A stretch of DNA of 64,000 bases from Dermatophagoides farinae (taxonomy: Eukaryota > Arthropoda > Arachnida > Sarcoptiformes > Pyroglyphidae), in the NCBI RefSeq assembly GCF_024713945.1, contig NC_134682.1:5061001-5125000 (forward strand), given 5' to 3'. A program made the position numbers and the translations under genes. Every line of letters begins with the position of its first letter. Position 1 is the first letter of the stretch. Under the pieces are notes generated by a model. It was given only the letters and a program-made list of their open reading frames with translations. It did no database searches and was not told where the DNA came from. Shown one piece after another: positions 50,651-62,324 of this stretch.

Positions 50651-52236
50651 ATGTCCACCACCACCACCAACAACAACAACAATAATAATACGACGACAAT
50701 GACGACTTTTTCAACGACAAATTCAACATCTAAAGGCCCGCGAAAACCGATAACATTCTATACTTCACGAACGGCACCAGCGTGTCGTGCTGTGAAAATG
50801 GTGGCAACACATTTGAATGTTCCAGTCAATGAAATTGCCTTGCGTTGTTATATCGATACACGTACGGAAAAATTTCGAAAGGTATGTTTGATTTGCTCAT
50901 CTATCATTATCATGAATCTTTCTCTGAGCTGAATTTTTGTCTTTGTTTTGTAAATAGATAAATCCATGCCATACATTACCCGTAATCGATGATGATGGTT
51001 ATATCCTGTGGGAATCACGTGCCATTATGCAATATCTTTGTAATGAATATGCACCAGATTCAAATCTATATCCACGTGATGCAGCTAAACGTGCAACCGT
51101 AGATCGATTATTAAATTTTGATCTTAAAACACTTAGCCATGCTGTTATGGCTGTACATTATGAATTTATGGTAAGGGAATGGATGGATGATTTGCTTTTC
51201 TAATTTTCGATATCAATCACAGTTTCCCAGTGAATATAGTTCATCGCGTGGAGAGAAATTGATTGCCGTAACGAATGCGCTAACATTATTGGAAATATTC
51301 TTGATCAATAAAAATTATGTTGCCTGTGAACATTTGACAATCGCTGATATATCGATATTGGCTAATGTTACATTATTGGAAATATCTGTTGAATTTGATT
51401 TGAGTAGCTATCCAAATATATGGCTATGGATACAAAGATTACGAAATGAACTACCGTATTATGAATGGCTCACCAAAATGGCACATGATGAATTACGTTC
51501 ACTAATACAATCGGTACGTGATGCAAATGATGAATGGTCGTCGCCATTACCACGTTGTGCATTTACACCATCATTGAATAATAATGGCAATGCTAATGCT
51601 AATGCTAATGATGATTCGACATTAGCAAGTTGTTCGACCGATTGTATTGTACAACAACGAAGACAATATAAAAGATTATTTTCAAATGATGTACAAACGG
51701 ATGTAGCAAGAATAATGGCCGCTGTTATACCGACATTTATTAAGAATAAGACGACAACAAAATCGATTAATAATGATGATCCTGATAAAAATCATGAATC
51801 AAATGCAATCACGAATATCAAGACCACCGAATCGATACCGAATACATCCACTACTACAGTGAAATCATTGTCACCAGTTGCTGTAAATAATTCGCCATCA
51901 TGTATGCAATTCTTTTGTGATGATCGTTCATGTCTGATATCATCATTGAATAATAATGGTTCGACATCGAATACACAAATTCAATCAAATAAACATACAC
52001 AACCACAACAATATACCGGTAGTAGTAATTATGGTCATGATCGAATGTTGAACATTTCCAATGTTAAATCATCATCATCACCAACATTGAATAATCATAA
52101 TTATCATCATTATGATTATGATAGCAATGTCTATACAACAAAACGAATACGTTTAACAATTGAACCAAATACTGGTCATATTGAACATTTGGATTCATCA
52201 CAACCATCATCATCATCGTCGTCGTCGATTCAATGA
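50651..52236 (+). CDS. Glutathione-S-transferase-fold protein (delta/epsilon/theta-like) with a long C-terminal extension
   Basis: Exons 50651-50881, 50958-51170 and 51223-52236 (introns 76 and 52 nt, phase 0), giving 485 residues; typical GSTs have about 210-240. After a Thr/Asn-rich leader (1-30), the thioredoxin-like domain spans about 33-112, with ITFYTSRTAPACRAVKM, NPCHTLPVI (cis-Pro loop) and WESRAIMQYL (glutathione-binding Ser). The alpha-helical GST_C domain spans about 120-248 and includes HLTIADISI. The position of the delta-class catalytic Ser (GSxPCR) reads TAPACR, so the usual Ser is missing and a neighbouring Thr may or may not replace it. Residues about 249-485 are Asn/Ser/Thr-rich and low in complexity, with isolated more conserved-looking words (DVQTDVARIMAAVIPTFI, TTKRIRLTIEPNTGHIEHLD). 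The function could be conjugation, binding or structural. The frame through the tail is clean, so the tail is genuine coding. Confidence 0.85.
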
Positions 52237-52526
52237 CAGAAAATTATTCTTTTTTTTTATTAATAATCATCAGATCAGTGAGTGTGTACATATATTATAT
52301 ATTAATTAAATATATAATTTTCATATAAAAAACACATGTTAATTAATATTTCTATGAAAAATGATAATAATAATAAAATTCAATTCAATTCCATTCTTAA
52401 AAAAGTCAACCATTTAAAAATTTTCAATCATCAGGGCAGTTCTGTGTTTTTAGATTTTTTTTTTTTTTTTTTGGCATTCTCATTCAACACATTGCACATG
52501 GATTAGGAATCGAAAATTTCCTTGCT
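52237..52526. other. Gap between convergent GST-fold and Lachesin genes
   Basis: About 290 nt that must hold both 3' UTRs. It contains an A/T-rich stretch, a T18 run at about 52455-52472 and a plus-strand AATAAA at 52372. Confidence 0.6.
52372..52377 (+). terminator. Polyadenylation signal AATAAA for the GST-fold gene
   Basis: AATAAA 136 nt after the stop codon, the first such hexamer on the plus strand there. Confidence 0.45.
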
Positions 52527-53627
52527 TTATCTCCAAACAATGGACACACTAATAAAGATAATGATCGATGATGATAAAAATTGATGATGATATGAGGCGG
52601 CGCCACTTATATAGAAACCAACATCACAAGCCGGTGGACAAACAATGTTGACCGATTCTGATAATTCTATCATCGTTTGATTTGTACCCAATTTATTATT
52701 CGCCTGACATACATAAATACCGAATAGACGTTTTTCAATCCTTCGTACACGTAATGTTGTATCGATGAATTCATCGGTACGTACAAAAGTATTGATCTGA
52801 TAATGTTGATTATCATTAATGACTTGACCATCTTTATACCATTGAATCGATGGCGATGGAAATGCTTCAATGTGACAATGTAGATCGGCATCATATTGTA
52901 AAGCTTGTTTCACTAATGATCGTCCAGCTCGTACGAACGGTGGAAATTCTACTTCGACACCAATATTACGACGTGCCCCTTGTCCAACACCGTTATCTGC
53001 AACACAATAATATGTTCCACGATCATCTTTAGTCACATGATCAATGGTAAGATTATTGCCCTTGTAGAAAGCCATCTGATTCGGTAGAAGACGATTTTTT
53101 TCCCGTCGCCAACTAATCATTGGTGTTGGGTAACCGGATGCATAACATTTTAATGTAACACGTTCACCAACAGCCGTTATAACCGACCGGGTGGAATTAT
53201 CTGCTATAACCGGTGGTATACGTACAATAACCGGTACATCGGCCCATATTTTCGTATTCACTGCTGTTGTTATTTCACAACGATAAATACCGACATCAAT
53301 TTCTTGAATTTTTTCAATCAATAATGTATATGTTGAATCCCGATCATCATACAGGATTTGATGACGATTACTTGGTATTATTATCGATTGTCCTTTCGAT
53401 ATGAATACTTGTTCTTGATCAGCCGATGGACTTAGCTTTGTCCAGGCAACCGGATAACTTTCAGCATCTTGTGCCTGACATTTCAATTCGAGATTATCAC
53501 CAATATTGACCACTTTATCTTTACTAATGAATGATATCGTTGGATTACGTTGTGCATTGATTAGTGAAAATGAATCAAACCAAGCCAAGATGATCAATAC
53601 CGGGATTGTGGTAAACATTGTGAACAT
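52527..53627 (-). CDS. Lac: Lachesin-type GPI-anchored adhesion protein with three Ig domains
   Basis: Homophilic cell-adhesion protein of septate junctions and axon surfaces. It is one uninterrupted 366-codon exon. The signal peptide is about 1-25 (ending LINAQ). Three Ig domains show the Cys pairs C50-C117, C161-C208 and C251-C307, each with the downstream DxGxYxC or equivalent motif (DVGIYRC, DRGTYYC, LFGIYVC) and a Trp in strand C. Domain 2-3 features (WRREKNRLLP, FPPFVRAGRS, LHCHIEAFPSPSIQWYKDG) are typical of Lachesin and the wider DIP/IgLON group. The end FLSSSIIIFISVSIVWR is a GPI-anchor signal, preceded by small residues SGAAS. The absence of introns is unusual for this family. The start is the first of two nearby ATGs. 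Confidence 0.9.
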   Translation of the reverse strand: MFTMFTTIPVLIILAWFDSFSLINAQRNPTISFISKDKVVNIGDNLELKCQAQDAESYPVAWTKLSPSADQEQVFISKGQSIIIPSNRHQILYDDRDSTYTLLIEKIQEIDVGIYRCEITTAVNTKIWADVPVIVRIPPVIADNSTRSVITAVGERVTLKCYASGYPTPMISWRREKNRLLPNQMAFYKGNNLTIDHVTKDDRGTYYCVADNGVGQGARRNIGVEVEFPPFVRAGRSLVKQALQYDADLHCHIEAFPSPSIQWYKDGQVINDNQHYQINTFVRTDEFIDTTLRVRRIEKRLFGIYVCQANNKLGTNQTMIELSESVNIVCPPACDVGFYISGAASYHHQFLSSSIIIFISVSIVWR

Positions 53628-54296
53628 TTTTTACAATCACAACAATCCCTCGTTTTTTGTTGGTAGTGGAAACAAATATACCATATACTAGAACGATTGG
53701 AATGCAACGGAATTTACCTGCAAGTGTTGTATTGGACAGTAGTCAAAACCCATCAAAACAATTCAAACGAATTCGTGTAGCATCCAATGCATGAATGGAT
53801 ACCTGCTCAATACTATGAACATCGAAATGAACCACTACTAAATTATCATAGCACAACGCACAATACACACACACACTTATCATCCAGGTAAATCTACAGG
53901 CTAAAGCTAGGTAGGTTGTTATGGCAAAATGTTTCAAACAACCGAACAAACGTCAAAACATATGTGCAATTTGGTTTTTATTTTTTACCATTATTTATTC
54001 ATTTATATGAAAATCAATCAGAATAAATGAAGTGTTTTGTGTCTTGAAATTCGATCCAATAGAACCATGTGTAATGATATTTTTAAACAAATTTAAAAAA
54101 AACGGAAAAAATTAATGGCGAAAGAGACTATCTTTCTTCAGATGAAAATTTAAAAACAGTATTAATTAAATGATGATACTGTGTATGTGTTAGGTAGTTT
54201 ATGGCCAAATGTATGTGTGTGTGTGTGTGTGTGTGTGGGTGAAAAAGAATGGATAATAAAATATATAGTGATGGTAACGAATGATTTGCTTCTTAT
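53628..54296. other. Promoter region of Lachesin and 3' flank of DPY30
   Basis: About 670 nt of AT-rich DNA with a GT tract at 54215-54237. No gene is seen. Confidence 0.55.
54215..54237. repeat. (GT)n microsatellite
   Basis: About 11 GT units, in the 3' flank of the minus-strand DPY30 gene. Confidence 0.85.
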
Positions 54297-55133
54297 TCAC
54301 TGTTCTTGTTCCTGTTCTTTAGATTTTTGCAATAAAAATTTTGCCAAAAATTCCAATGGTTTTGGTGGTCGTTCTTTAGCCAATAATGATAGGCCACTCA
54401 ATAATGATGGTACAACGGTTGCATCCATATATTGTCGTATAGGAAGTTTGCTTAGATCGCATTTATTCTTTTTGGTGGATGATGGTGGTGCTGGTTGCTG
54501 TTGATTTTCTTTATTAGCAGCTGCTGTTGCATCACTGGTACCAGATTTATTGTTGCTGCTAATCTTATTGTTTTGTTCATTATTTGCAGCCGATTCACTT
54601 GTAGAATTATTTGTGACAGTTGTCGATTTTTCGTCATTCGATTTGACATTCGTTTGTGAATCACCACCACCACCAGCACCAATTTGTTGAGTTTTCGCAT
54701 CAACGATTTTCATTTCAGATGATGGCTGCTGTTGTATATTATTATTGGTATTAGATTCCTCTTCTTGTTTAACAGTTACAGATGTTTCTTTTGCGGTTTC
54801 AGCAGAGATGACATCTTTTGATTCCTGTTTAATTTTTCAAAATAAACAAATTAATCATAATCATAATAATCATAATGTTACATTATCCGATTCCAAACTT
54901 ACATCAACGTCCATTTTCTCTTCACCTTTTGTCGTTGTTGTCGATCTTTCTTCTTCAATTTCAGTTTTTGTATCGCTTTCTGTTGCTGATTTTATTTCCG
55001 AATTTTTCGAAACATCTGCTGCTACTTGTTCATTGGTTGATGAAGATTCAACTTCAACTTTCGTTTCAGAAGCAGCAGCAACAGTGGTATTGTCATCGGC
55101 CGTTACATTTTTATTATCAACTGAATCGGACAT
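54297..55133 (-). CDS. Dpy30: DPY30 homologue with long acidic, Ser/Thr/Asn-rich N-terminus
   Basis: Core subunit of COMPASS/MLL histone H3K4 methyltransferases; the DPY30 domain dimerises and docks ASH2L. Exons on the minus strand are 55133-54903 and 54824-54297 (78-nt intron, phase 0), giving 252 residues. The DPY30 domain occupies about 204-242: [19 protein letters not shown] followed by [18 protein letters not shown], close to human TRAYLDQTVVPILLQGL and LAKERPPNPIEFLASYLL. The tail is a short KEQEQEQ. The preceding 200 residues are low-complexity (Glu, Ser, Thr, Asn, Gln), with EEKMDVD and VKQEEES words. Vertebrate DPY30 is only about 99 residues, so the extension is the notable feature. 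The start is the first in-frame ATG (MSDSVDNK). Confidence 0.9.
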
Positions 55134-56396
55134 GATTGATTAGTTGTATGAGTGAGAGATAATTCTGATAAAAGTAATGGTCAAAAAGAAATTGATTGAA
55201 AAATTAAGCAAAAATTTGACAAGACTAGCAAGCGCGAAATATTGATCGAAGAAAAAAAATGCCTCGCTACCATAAAATACACACTTGATTGTGAAACTCA
55301 CACAAAGACCGGGCTCATTAATCTGCTCATCACCAACGGCCACAATTTTGTACGCATGACAATTTCGAATAATCAAATAAAATGTTTGAACCTTTCATAA
55401 ACACTAGTGCATAGTGATTGACACATGCGTATTTCTTAATGTCAAATAGCATTGTTTTTTTGACAATTTTTATTTTCAGAAAATGAATTTATCAACATTG
55501 TTAATAATATAATTAATAATTCCGCATTATGTCTGCAATGGGTTTGGTTTTTTAGGTGTGTATCATCATGTGTCATCATGAATCATAAAACAAAAAGATG
55601 TATTTATGTTTATTGAGTCATTGTTTATTATATTCATTATATGGTGGTTGATGTTTAAAAACTTGAGCCATAAAAAAACATAATCTAAGTTGCCATATAC
55701 TACGAAACAATGATGAATCAATTACTTAACAGAGAACAAGATCAATTCAAATCGAAATTACACTAATGACTTTTGATTTGATTATTTCCAATAGCAATGT
55801 TTTGTTTATTTTTAATTTAATCCTGTTTATTACTATTTTTTTTTATTATTAATTTTTTCTAAAATTGCATTAACAATCAATTTTCAATAGTTTATAAATG
55901 AACGTTTCAACGATCAAGTATTAAATATCGGGTCTGTTGCTTATAAATTAAAGGATTATCGAAAATTGAATCCATTTTTGTTTTGTCAAGGTAAATGATT
56001 CATAATTTGATTGCGTTGCAAAATGTCACTGTTGTTGGCATATAGAAACTGACGTCGTATCTATTTAATCTGAATATCCATAGCGACCTGTAAATATAGG
56101 AAATTATTGATTGATCCTTATTCATAGTTGCAAAAAATTTAATATAAAATATCATCATCATCATCATCGTCAGAGAATGATTTAACATTGTTGCTGCTGT
56201 GCAAAACCCCAATCAAATCATCCCACAAAAAAAATTTAAAAAAATAAAATTCGAAAGCCACCCATCATCTTGGGCGTGATCAATCGACCGTATCGTTGAT
56301 CAAAACGTCATTGTTTGAAACTTGAATTTACATTGAACACCCATTTATTTTTCTTTTCTATTTAACTTTACTATTCTTTAGCAATAGACAAAAATT
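55134..56396. other. Shared upstream region of divergent DPY30 and ABCA genes
   Basis: About 1.26 kb, AT-rich. An acceptor-like ctattctttag ends at 56380, just before the ABCA ATG, which suggests a 5' UTR intron. No coding feature is supported. Confidence 0.55.
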
Positions 56397-59300
56397 ATGT
56401 CATCCACAAGTACGGTATCGACAAAATCATCAAATTCATCAACTGCCGGTCCTGAAACTCATCTACTATCTAATCGTAGACAACATCGTCAAAACGAAGG
56501 TTCAGCAATGCATCTTTATTTGAAACAAATGTTTATTTTATTATGGAAATCATGGATAGTACGTCGTGTGCATTATATATCAACATTTTTCGAATTGGTC
56601 AGTCCAATTTTATTGATATTTTTATTTACATACATCTATTCAAATACAAATATGAAATTTGGAAAACCAAATGATAATTCAAACAATGACAATGATGAAC
56701 CTGGCAAATTATTGGCTACACTTGACGATGATGGTACAATGAAACCGGCACATCGTTTCCGTAATCCAATTCATGTAATCGATTTTATCGCCGCAATGCC
56801 AATTACTAAAAAGATTTATTATACACCGGATAATCAACAAACACGACGTTTATTACAAACATTGGTCGCGTCATTGATGAATCTTCCAGTGGAAATTACA
56901 GATGACAAAGGTGAAATAATAAAAACAAAAGTCATACCAATGGATAACGTAACAGCAATTTCGAATCAAATGCAAAATGATTTGATCAATAGTACCATGT
57001 TCGATTTTGATCCAACAATATTGGGTTTGAATTTTCGGGAAATTGATCTAAAAAATGCTCATCTTGATTATGAATTATTGTTGCCGGCAAAATTAACAGC
57101 GCGAATCAGTTTGAATGCCTATCCAAACAAAATAACTCAAGCACCAAAAGATTATGTAGACCCGTGGATGATACCTCTTATCGATTTAACAAGTCGTATA
57201 AATAGAGAATTTGTTCGCCAATATTCCAATATGACGATTGAATTGAATCAATTACGATTGATGCGTATGCCATATCCAGCATATCGTGATCCAAAAGTAT
57301 CTGAATTTTCCGTGTTCGATTTACTGGCATTGTTTATATTGATATCGTATACGGTGTTTGTACCATTGATTGTCAAACGTATAACAGATGAAAAATCAAG
57401 CAAATCCAAAGAACTATTACGTATGATTGGTATGGCCGATTCAGTATTCTGGACCACTCATTTTATCAACTATTTTATCATTATTTTGATTCATGCACTT
57501 TCTATTACGATTGCACTGGTTTGTTTCCAGAATCCAATGATTGTTCGTTCATCATTGTTGTTATTTTTCATCACATTCATAATGTTTGGAGTGCAATTGG
57601 TAATGTTTTCTATGCTAATCACGACCGTATTCAATAGGTGAGTTATCTGAATATAATTATCAATCACAGTGTACAATTTGAATGACATTCGAATCTATTG
57701 AATCTATTTAGACCCGTGTTGGCTGTAATTGTCACAACAATCCTATGGTTAACAATCAGTGTAATTATCTTTCGTGGTTGGGTACCATCGATCAATGGCG
57801 ATACTGTCGGTAATACATGTTTCACTATTCGATTTTTTCTATCAATGTTACCGATGGGATCGATTATGTGGTTCATATCAATACTGGGAATATTTGAAAG
57901 TTTTGATCAAAGTCTTACATTCGAAACAATTAATTCGACCACAATTGGATATGGCGATCTAACCACATTGATAGTGATGATTTCAGTTTTTATTTCTTAT
58001 TTCCTATATGCATTCCTTATCTGGTATCTGGACAGTGTTTGGCCATTTCAATATGGTGTGCCAAAACATCCATGGTTTTTATTTGAACCATCATATTGGC
58101 GTCCAATAAAAAATAAATCCTCTATGAACGATGATCGACCTGAATTGAATGAACAAGCATTTGAACCAGATCCTATTGGCCTCCAATCAGCTATTGAAGT
58201 TCGTAATATAACAAAAACATTTTCCGGTAATAAAATCGCCGTCGATAATATATGGTTTAACATTTATAATCATCAATTGACCGTATTACTTGGTCATAAT
58301 GGTGCCGGTAAATCAACCACAATGAATATGATAACCGGAATTTATCCTGCAACGGCCGGTAATATCTACGTTAATGGTTATAATGTATTCACACAGACAC
58401 GTTTGGCAAGACAAAGTATTGGCCTTTGTACTCAAGAAAATATTATATTTCCCGAATTGACAGTGTTTCAACATTTAAAATTGTTTGCCATATTGAAAAA
58501 TGCTAAATTTACTAATGTTTATCAAGAAGTGCAACGTATATTGAATCTATTACAATTATCGGATAAATGCAATGTAAAAGCATCTGGTTTATCCGGTGGT
58601 ATGAAACGTAAACTACAACTTGGTATGGCATTGATTGGACCTACCGAAATATTAATATTGGATGAACCAACATCTGGTCTTGATCCAGAAGCACGTCGTG
58701 TCATATGGGATTTACTTATTTCATTACGTCGTGAGAAGACAATTCTGTTGACCACTCATTATATGGAAGAAGCAGATGTAAGTTTTTTCTTCATTTATTT
58801 CGTTGTGTGTATCTGAAATTGTCTTTTGATTTCTGCCTAGGTGTTGGGCGATCGTATTGCCATAATGAGTCATGGTCGAATTCGCTGTTGTGGTACGCCA
58901 TTTTTCCTGAAAAATGCCTTCGGTACCGGTTATCAACTTCGTATTGAAAAACAATCTGCCCACTTTAATTCGAAAGGTTTCCTTTCCATCATTTCTCACT
59001 ATGCACCAACAGTGAGCCTAAAATCAGAAATGGAATCCGAAGTAATCTATGCATTTAATCAGAAAAATGTCCAACATAGTAATAGTAGGCAAAAAGAATC
59101 ATCGGACCAAATTGATAAAAATGATGATGATAATGATGATGATGAAAAAAAACAATTAATTCGACAGTTCCCACCACTTTTTCGAGATTTGGAAAATAAT
59201 CTTAAAGAATATGGAATCAATTCATTTGGTTTGTCGTATTCAACATTGGAAGATGTATTCCTAGCCGTTGAGGATGATGATACAATCCTAGAATCAGAAC

Positions 59301-62123
59301 TTTCCAAGCTTGGCCGTCTAAAGAATCATCGTCTTAATGGTGATGATAAAAATGATCAGTCCCCAAAACAACCAAGTTTAACACCAAAATCCGAAATGGT
59401 CACTGGTTTTAGTCTAATTGTGAATCAATTTTTGGCTCTATTTTTGAAACGATTTCATTATGCTCGACGTTATTGGCAAATGGTCGTTCTACAATTGGTT
59501 GTACCAATTTTAATATTCTTTGTGGCTATGCGTATCACTGCTATATTCACTCGTTTAAATTTGCAGACAAAATTTGATCCTATTGCAATGAAAACTGAAC
59601 AACTATATGGACCAGATACGGAATCATATTATCAAGGTGGAAAAACGTTATATCGATCATATGAACGTATTTTTTCTGATCGTGACCATGGTCATGTTAC
59701 CTTTGTTGGTGATTTGAATTCACCCGTATCGTATGAAGATTTTATCATTAATCAAAATGATAATAATATTGGACAATTTGTACAAAAAGTTCTTTTTGGA
59801 ATGCAAGATGATGGAACAAAAGAACCTTATAAAATCTGGTTCAATAATGAACAAACTTATTCTGCTTGGTTATCTGAAAAAACATTTTTTGATTCACTTC
59901 TCGAAATGAATAGTCCACAAGATACGAAATCAAAAGTTGGCATCGACATGACTTTGCAACCGATAATGATTGAAACACAAATGAATGGACAATCACAATC
60001 GATGATATTATCATTAGTAACCTCGATAATGTCATGGTTGATTACATGTCTCATTTTGTTACCGATTGCATTTCCATTTTTGGCAGCATCATATGTTCTT
60101 TATCCGATTAAAGAACGAACCTCGAAATCAAAATTATTACAAATGATGTCTGGTGTATCACCAACGATATTCTGGCTAAGTCAATTTGTATTCGATTTAG
60201 TCTATCATTTAGTGGCCATATCGGTTCTCTACCTATTTATCTATCTATTCGATTCGGATAAAGTGTTTTTCGATACTAGTTCCAAATCTTCAGGTATGTT
60301 TAGCACATTATTTTAAACATTTAAACATTCTTAAATATTTTTCAATCTATCCTCCCCCCATTACCACCACCTACTACACAGCTGAAGTGTTGTTTGTCAT
60401 TTTATTTGTATTTGGTATCGCTACAATACCATTGGCATATTTTTTCGCCTACATTTTCGATGTTCATTCATCCGGATTCACATTCGTGGTCATCATGTTT
60501 TTAATCATGGGCCTGATTGCCAATTTATTCTGGAGCATTTTGGATATTTTTGTCAATAATGCTGGTGTTGAACTTTCATCATTGTATTTAGATTGGACAC
60601 AATCAGTATTACCGATTATTCGATTCATACCGATATTTTCAATGTTATTTGGCTATCAAAAACTGTACAAAGCAAACATGTTTGTAAAAATGTGTAAAAC
60701 ATTGCCCAGTGAAGAGTTAGGCCACATATGTAATTCGACCGAGGACCTTGGAAGCATGACAAAAATGGTGCTAGGATGTTGTCCAAATCGTTGTAGCAAA
60801 GATGATTCCTGCTATGATTCTGGTAGTTTTTCATTTGGAAAATTTGGTTCTGGTCCCGAAATCTATTCATTACTAGGATCTGGTCTACTTTTTATGGTAT
60901 TGATCATTTTATATGAAAATTTTCAACAATATGCACGTAAATATTTCGTACGTTCAATTGAAAATCTAGTGTACAGAATATTTCGACGAAATCGACCACA
61001 GCCCATACAATTGGCAGCTATTGAAGATTCTGATGTTTGTCGAGAAAAAGAACGTATCGCATCGATTCTAAATGATCCAGTTCAACGTGAAAATTCTGAC
61101 CTATTGATCGTACATGAATTGACCAAACATTTTGGTTCGTTCACCGCTGTCGATCATCTTAGTTTCGGTGTACGTCATGATGAATGTTTTGGATTGTTGG
61201 GTATTAATGGTGCTGGTAAAACTACAACATTTTCAATGTTAACTGGTGATCTATTTCCAAGTGATGGTAATGCCTATATGGAGGGCAAAATCAATGTGAT
61301 CAACAATTTGTGCCGATTTCAGCAAAACATTGGTTATTGCCCACAATTCGATGCATTATTGGATAATTTAACCGGAGTGGAAACACTTCAATTGATGGGT
61401 GCACTACGTGGTATTCCATTTCGACGACTAACAACCGAAGTTAATGATCTGATTCGAATGGTTGATCTACAAACACATGCAAGCAAACGAACCGAAACAT
61501 ATAGTGGCGGTAACAAACGAAAATTATCAATTGCTGTATCGTTGATTGGTAATCCACGATTATTGTTTCTGGATGAACCGACTGCTGGTGTTGATCCAAG
61601 TGCAAGAAGAAAGATATGGCGCACACTTGAGCTTATTCGTAATCATTTCAATAGTGTTATCATATTGACATCACACTCGATGGAAGAATGTGAAGCACTT
61701 TGTTCCCGGATAGCCATCATGGTTGGTGGACGTTTCCGTTGTCTTGGATCCACACAACATTTACGTGCAAAATATGGACAAGGATACACGATCTTGATTC
61801 GTTTGAAACGTAAACATGAAATGAGTGATTATGCTGATCAATGTCAACAACGAATCGTTGCAGCCATACCATCGGCACAATTAAGTGATCATCATCAATG
61901 CTTAATGACATATCAGATTGCCGATAAATCGATTCGATGGTCCGAATTATTTGAAATAATGGCCCAATTAGATGAAGAATTACGATTCGAAGATTATATT
62001 ATATCCGATACAACATTGGAAAATATTTTCATTTTGTTCGCAAGAAATCAACAACGAACTCAACAACAACTACAACTACAAAAGATGCAATCAGTCACTA
62101 ATAAAGATAATAAGAAGGATTAA
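56397..62123 (+). CDS. ABCA-subfamily full ATP-binding cassette lipid transporter (ABCA3-type)
   Basis: Predicted membrane lipid transporter with two TMD-NBD halves. Exons are 56397-57637, 57712-58777, 58841-60293 and 60382-62123 (introns 74, 63 and 88 nt, phases closing), giving 1833 residues. TM1 is at about 60-82 and is followed by a large extracytoplasmic loop with no cysteine-rich ABCA1-style expansion. TM2-6 follow. NBD1 has Walker A GHNGAGKST (608-616), signature LSGGMKRK (707-714) and Walker B with DE at 731-732. The regulatory linker is Asp/Lys-rich. The second TMD set spans roughly residues 850-1440. NBD2 has Walker A GINGAGKTT (1527-1535), signature YSGGNKRK and Walker B DE at 1651-1652, followed by the ABCA-typical C-terminal domain (TLENIFILFA). 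All catalytic motifs are intact in both halves. The absence of a long ECD1 favours ABCA3-like over ABCA1-like. The substrate is unknown. Confidence 0.92.
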
Positions 62124-62302
62124 TCATGTAAAAATAGTCACACCTGCTGTGGAGATTGTTTCTATTGATATTTTGTTGTTTGTTTGGCGGCAACAAAACA
62201 AAAACAAAAAAGTGATATATCATTATTATTATTATTATTATTACCATTACTATTTTGATTAAAAGACAAATTAATGATAATGATGATGATGATGATGCAA
62301 AT

Positions 62303-62308
62303 AATAAA
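62303..62308 (+). terminator. Polyadenylation signal AATAAA for the ABCA gene
   Basis: AATAAA 180 nt after the ABCA stop and 17 nt before the stop codon of the convergent FBXO42 gene. Cleavage 10-30 nt downstream would place the ABCA 3' end at or inside the last FBXO42 codons. Confidence 0.5.
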
Positions 62309-62324
62309 TTTTCTTTTTGTATGG

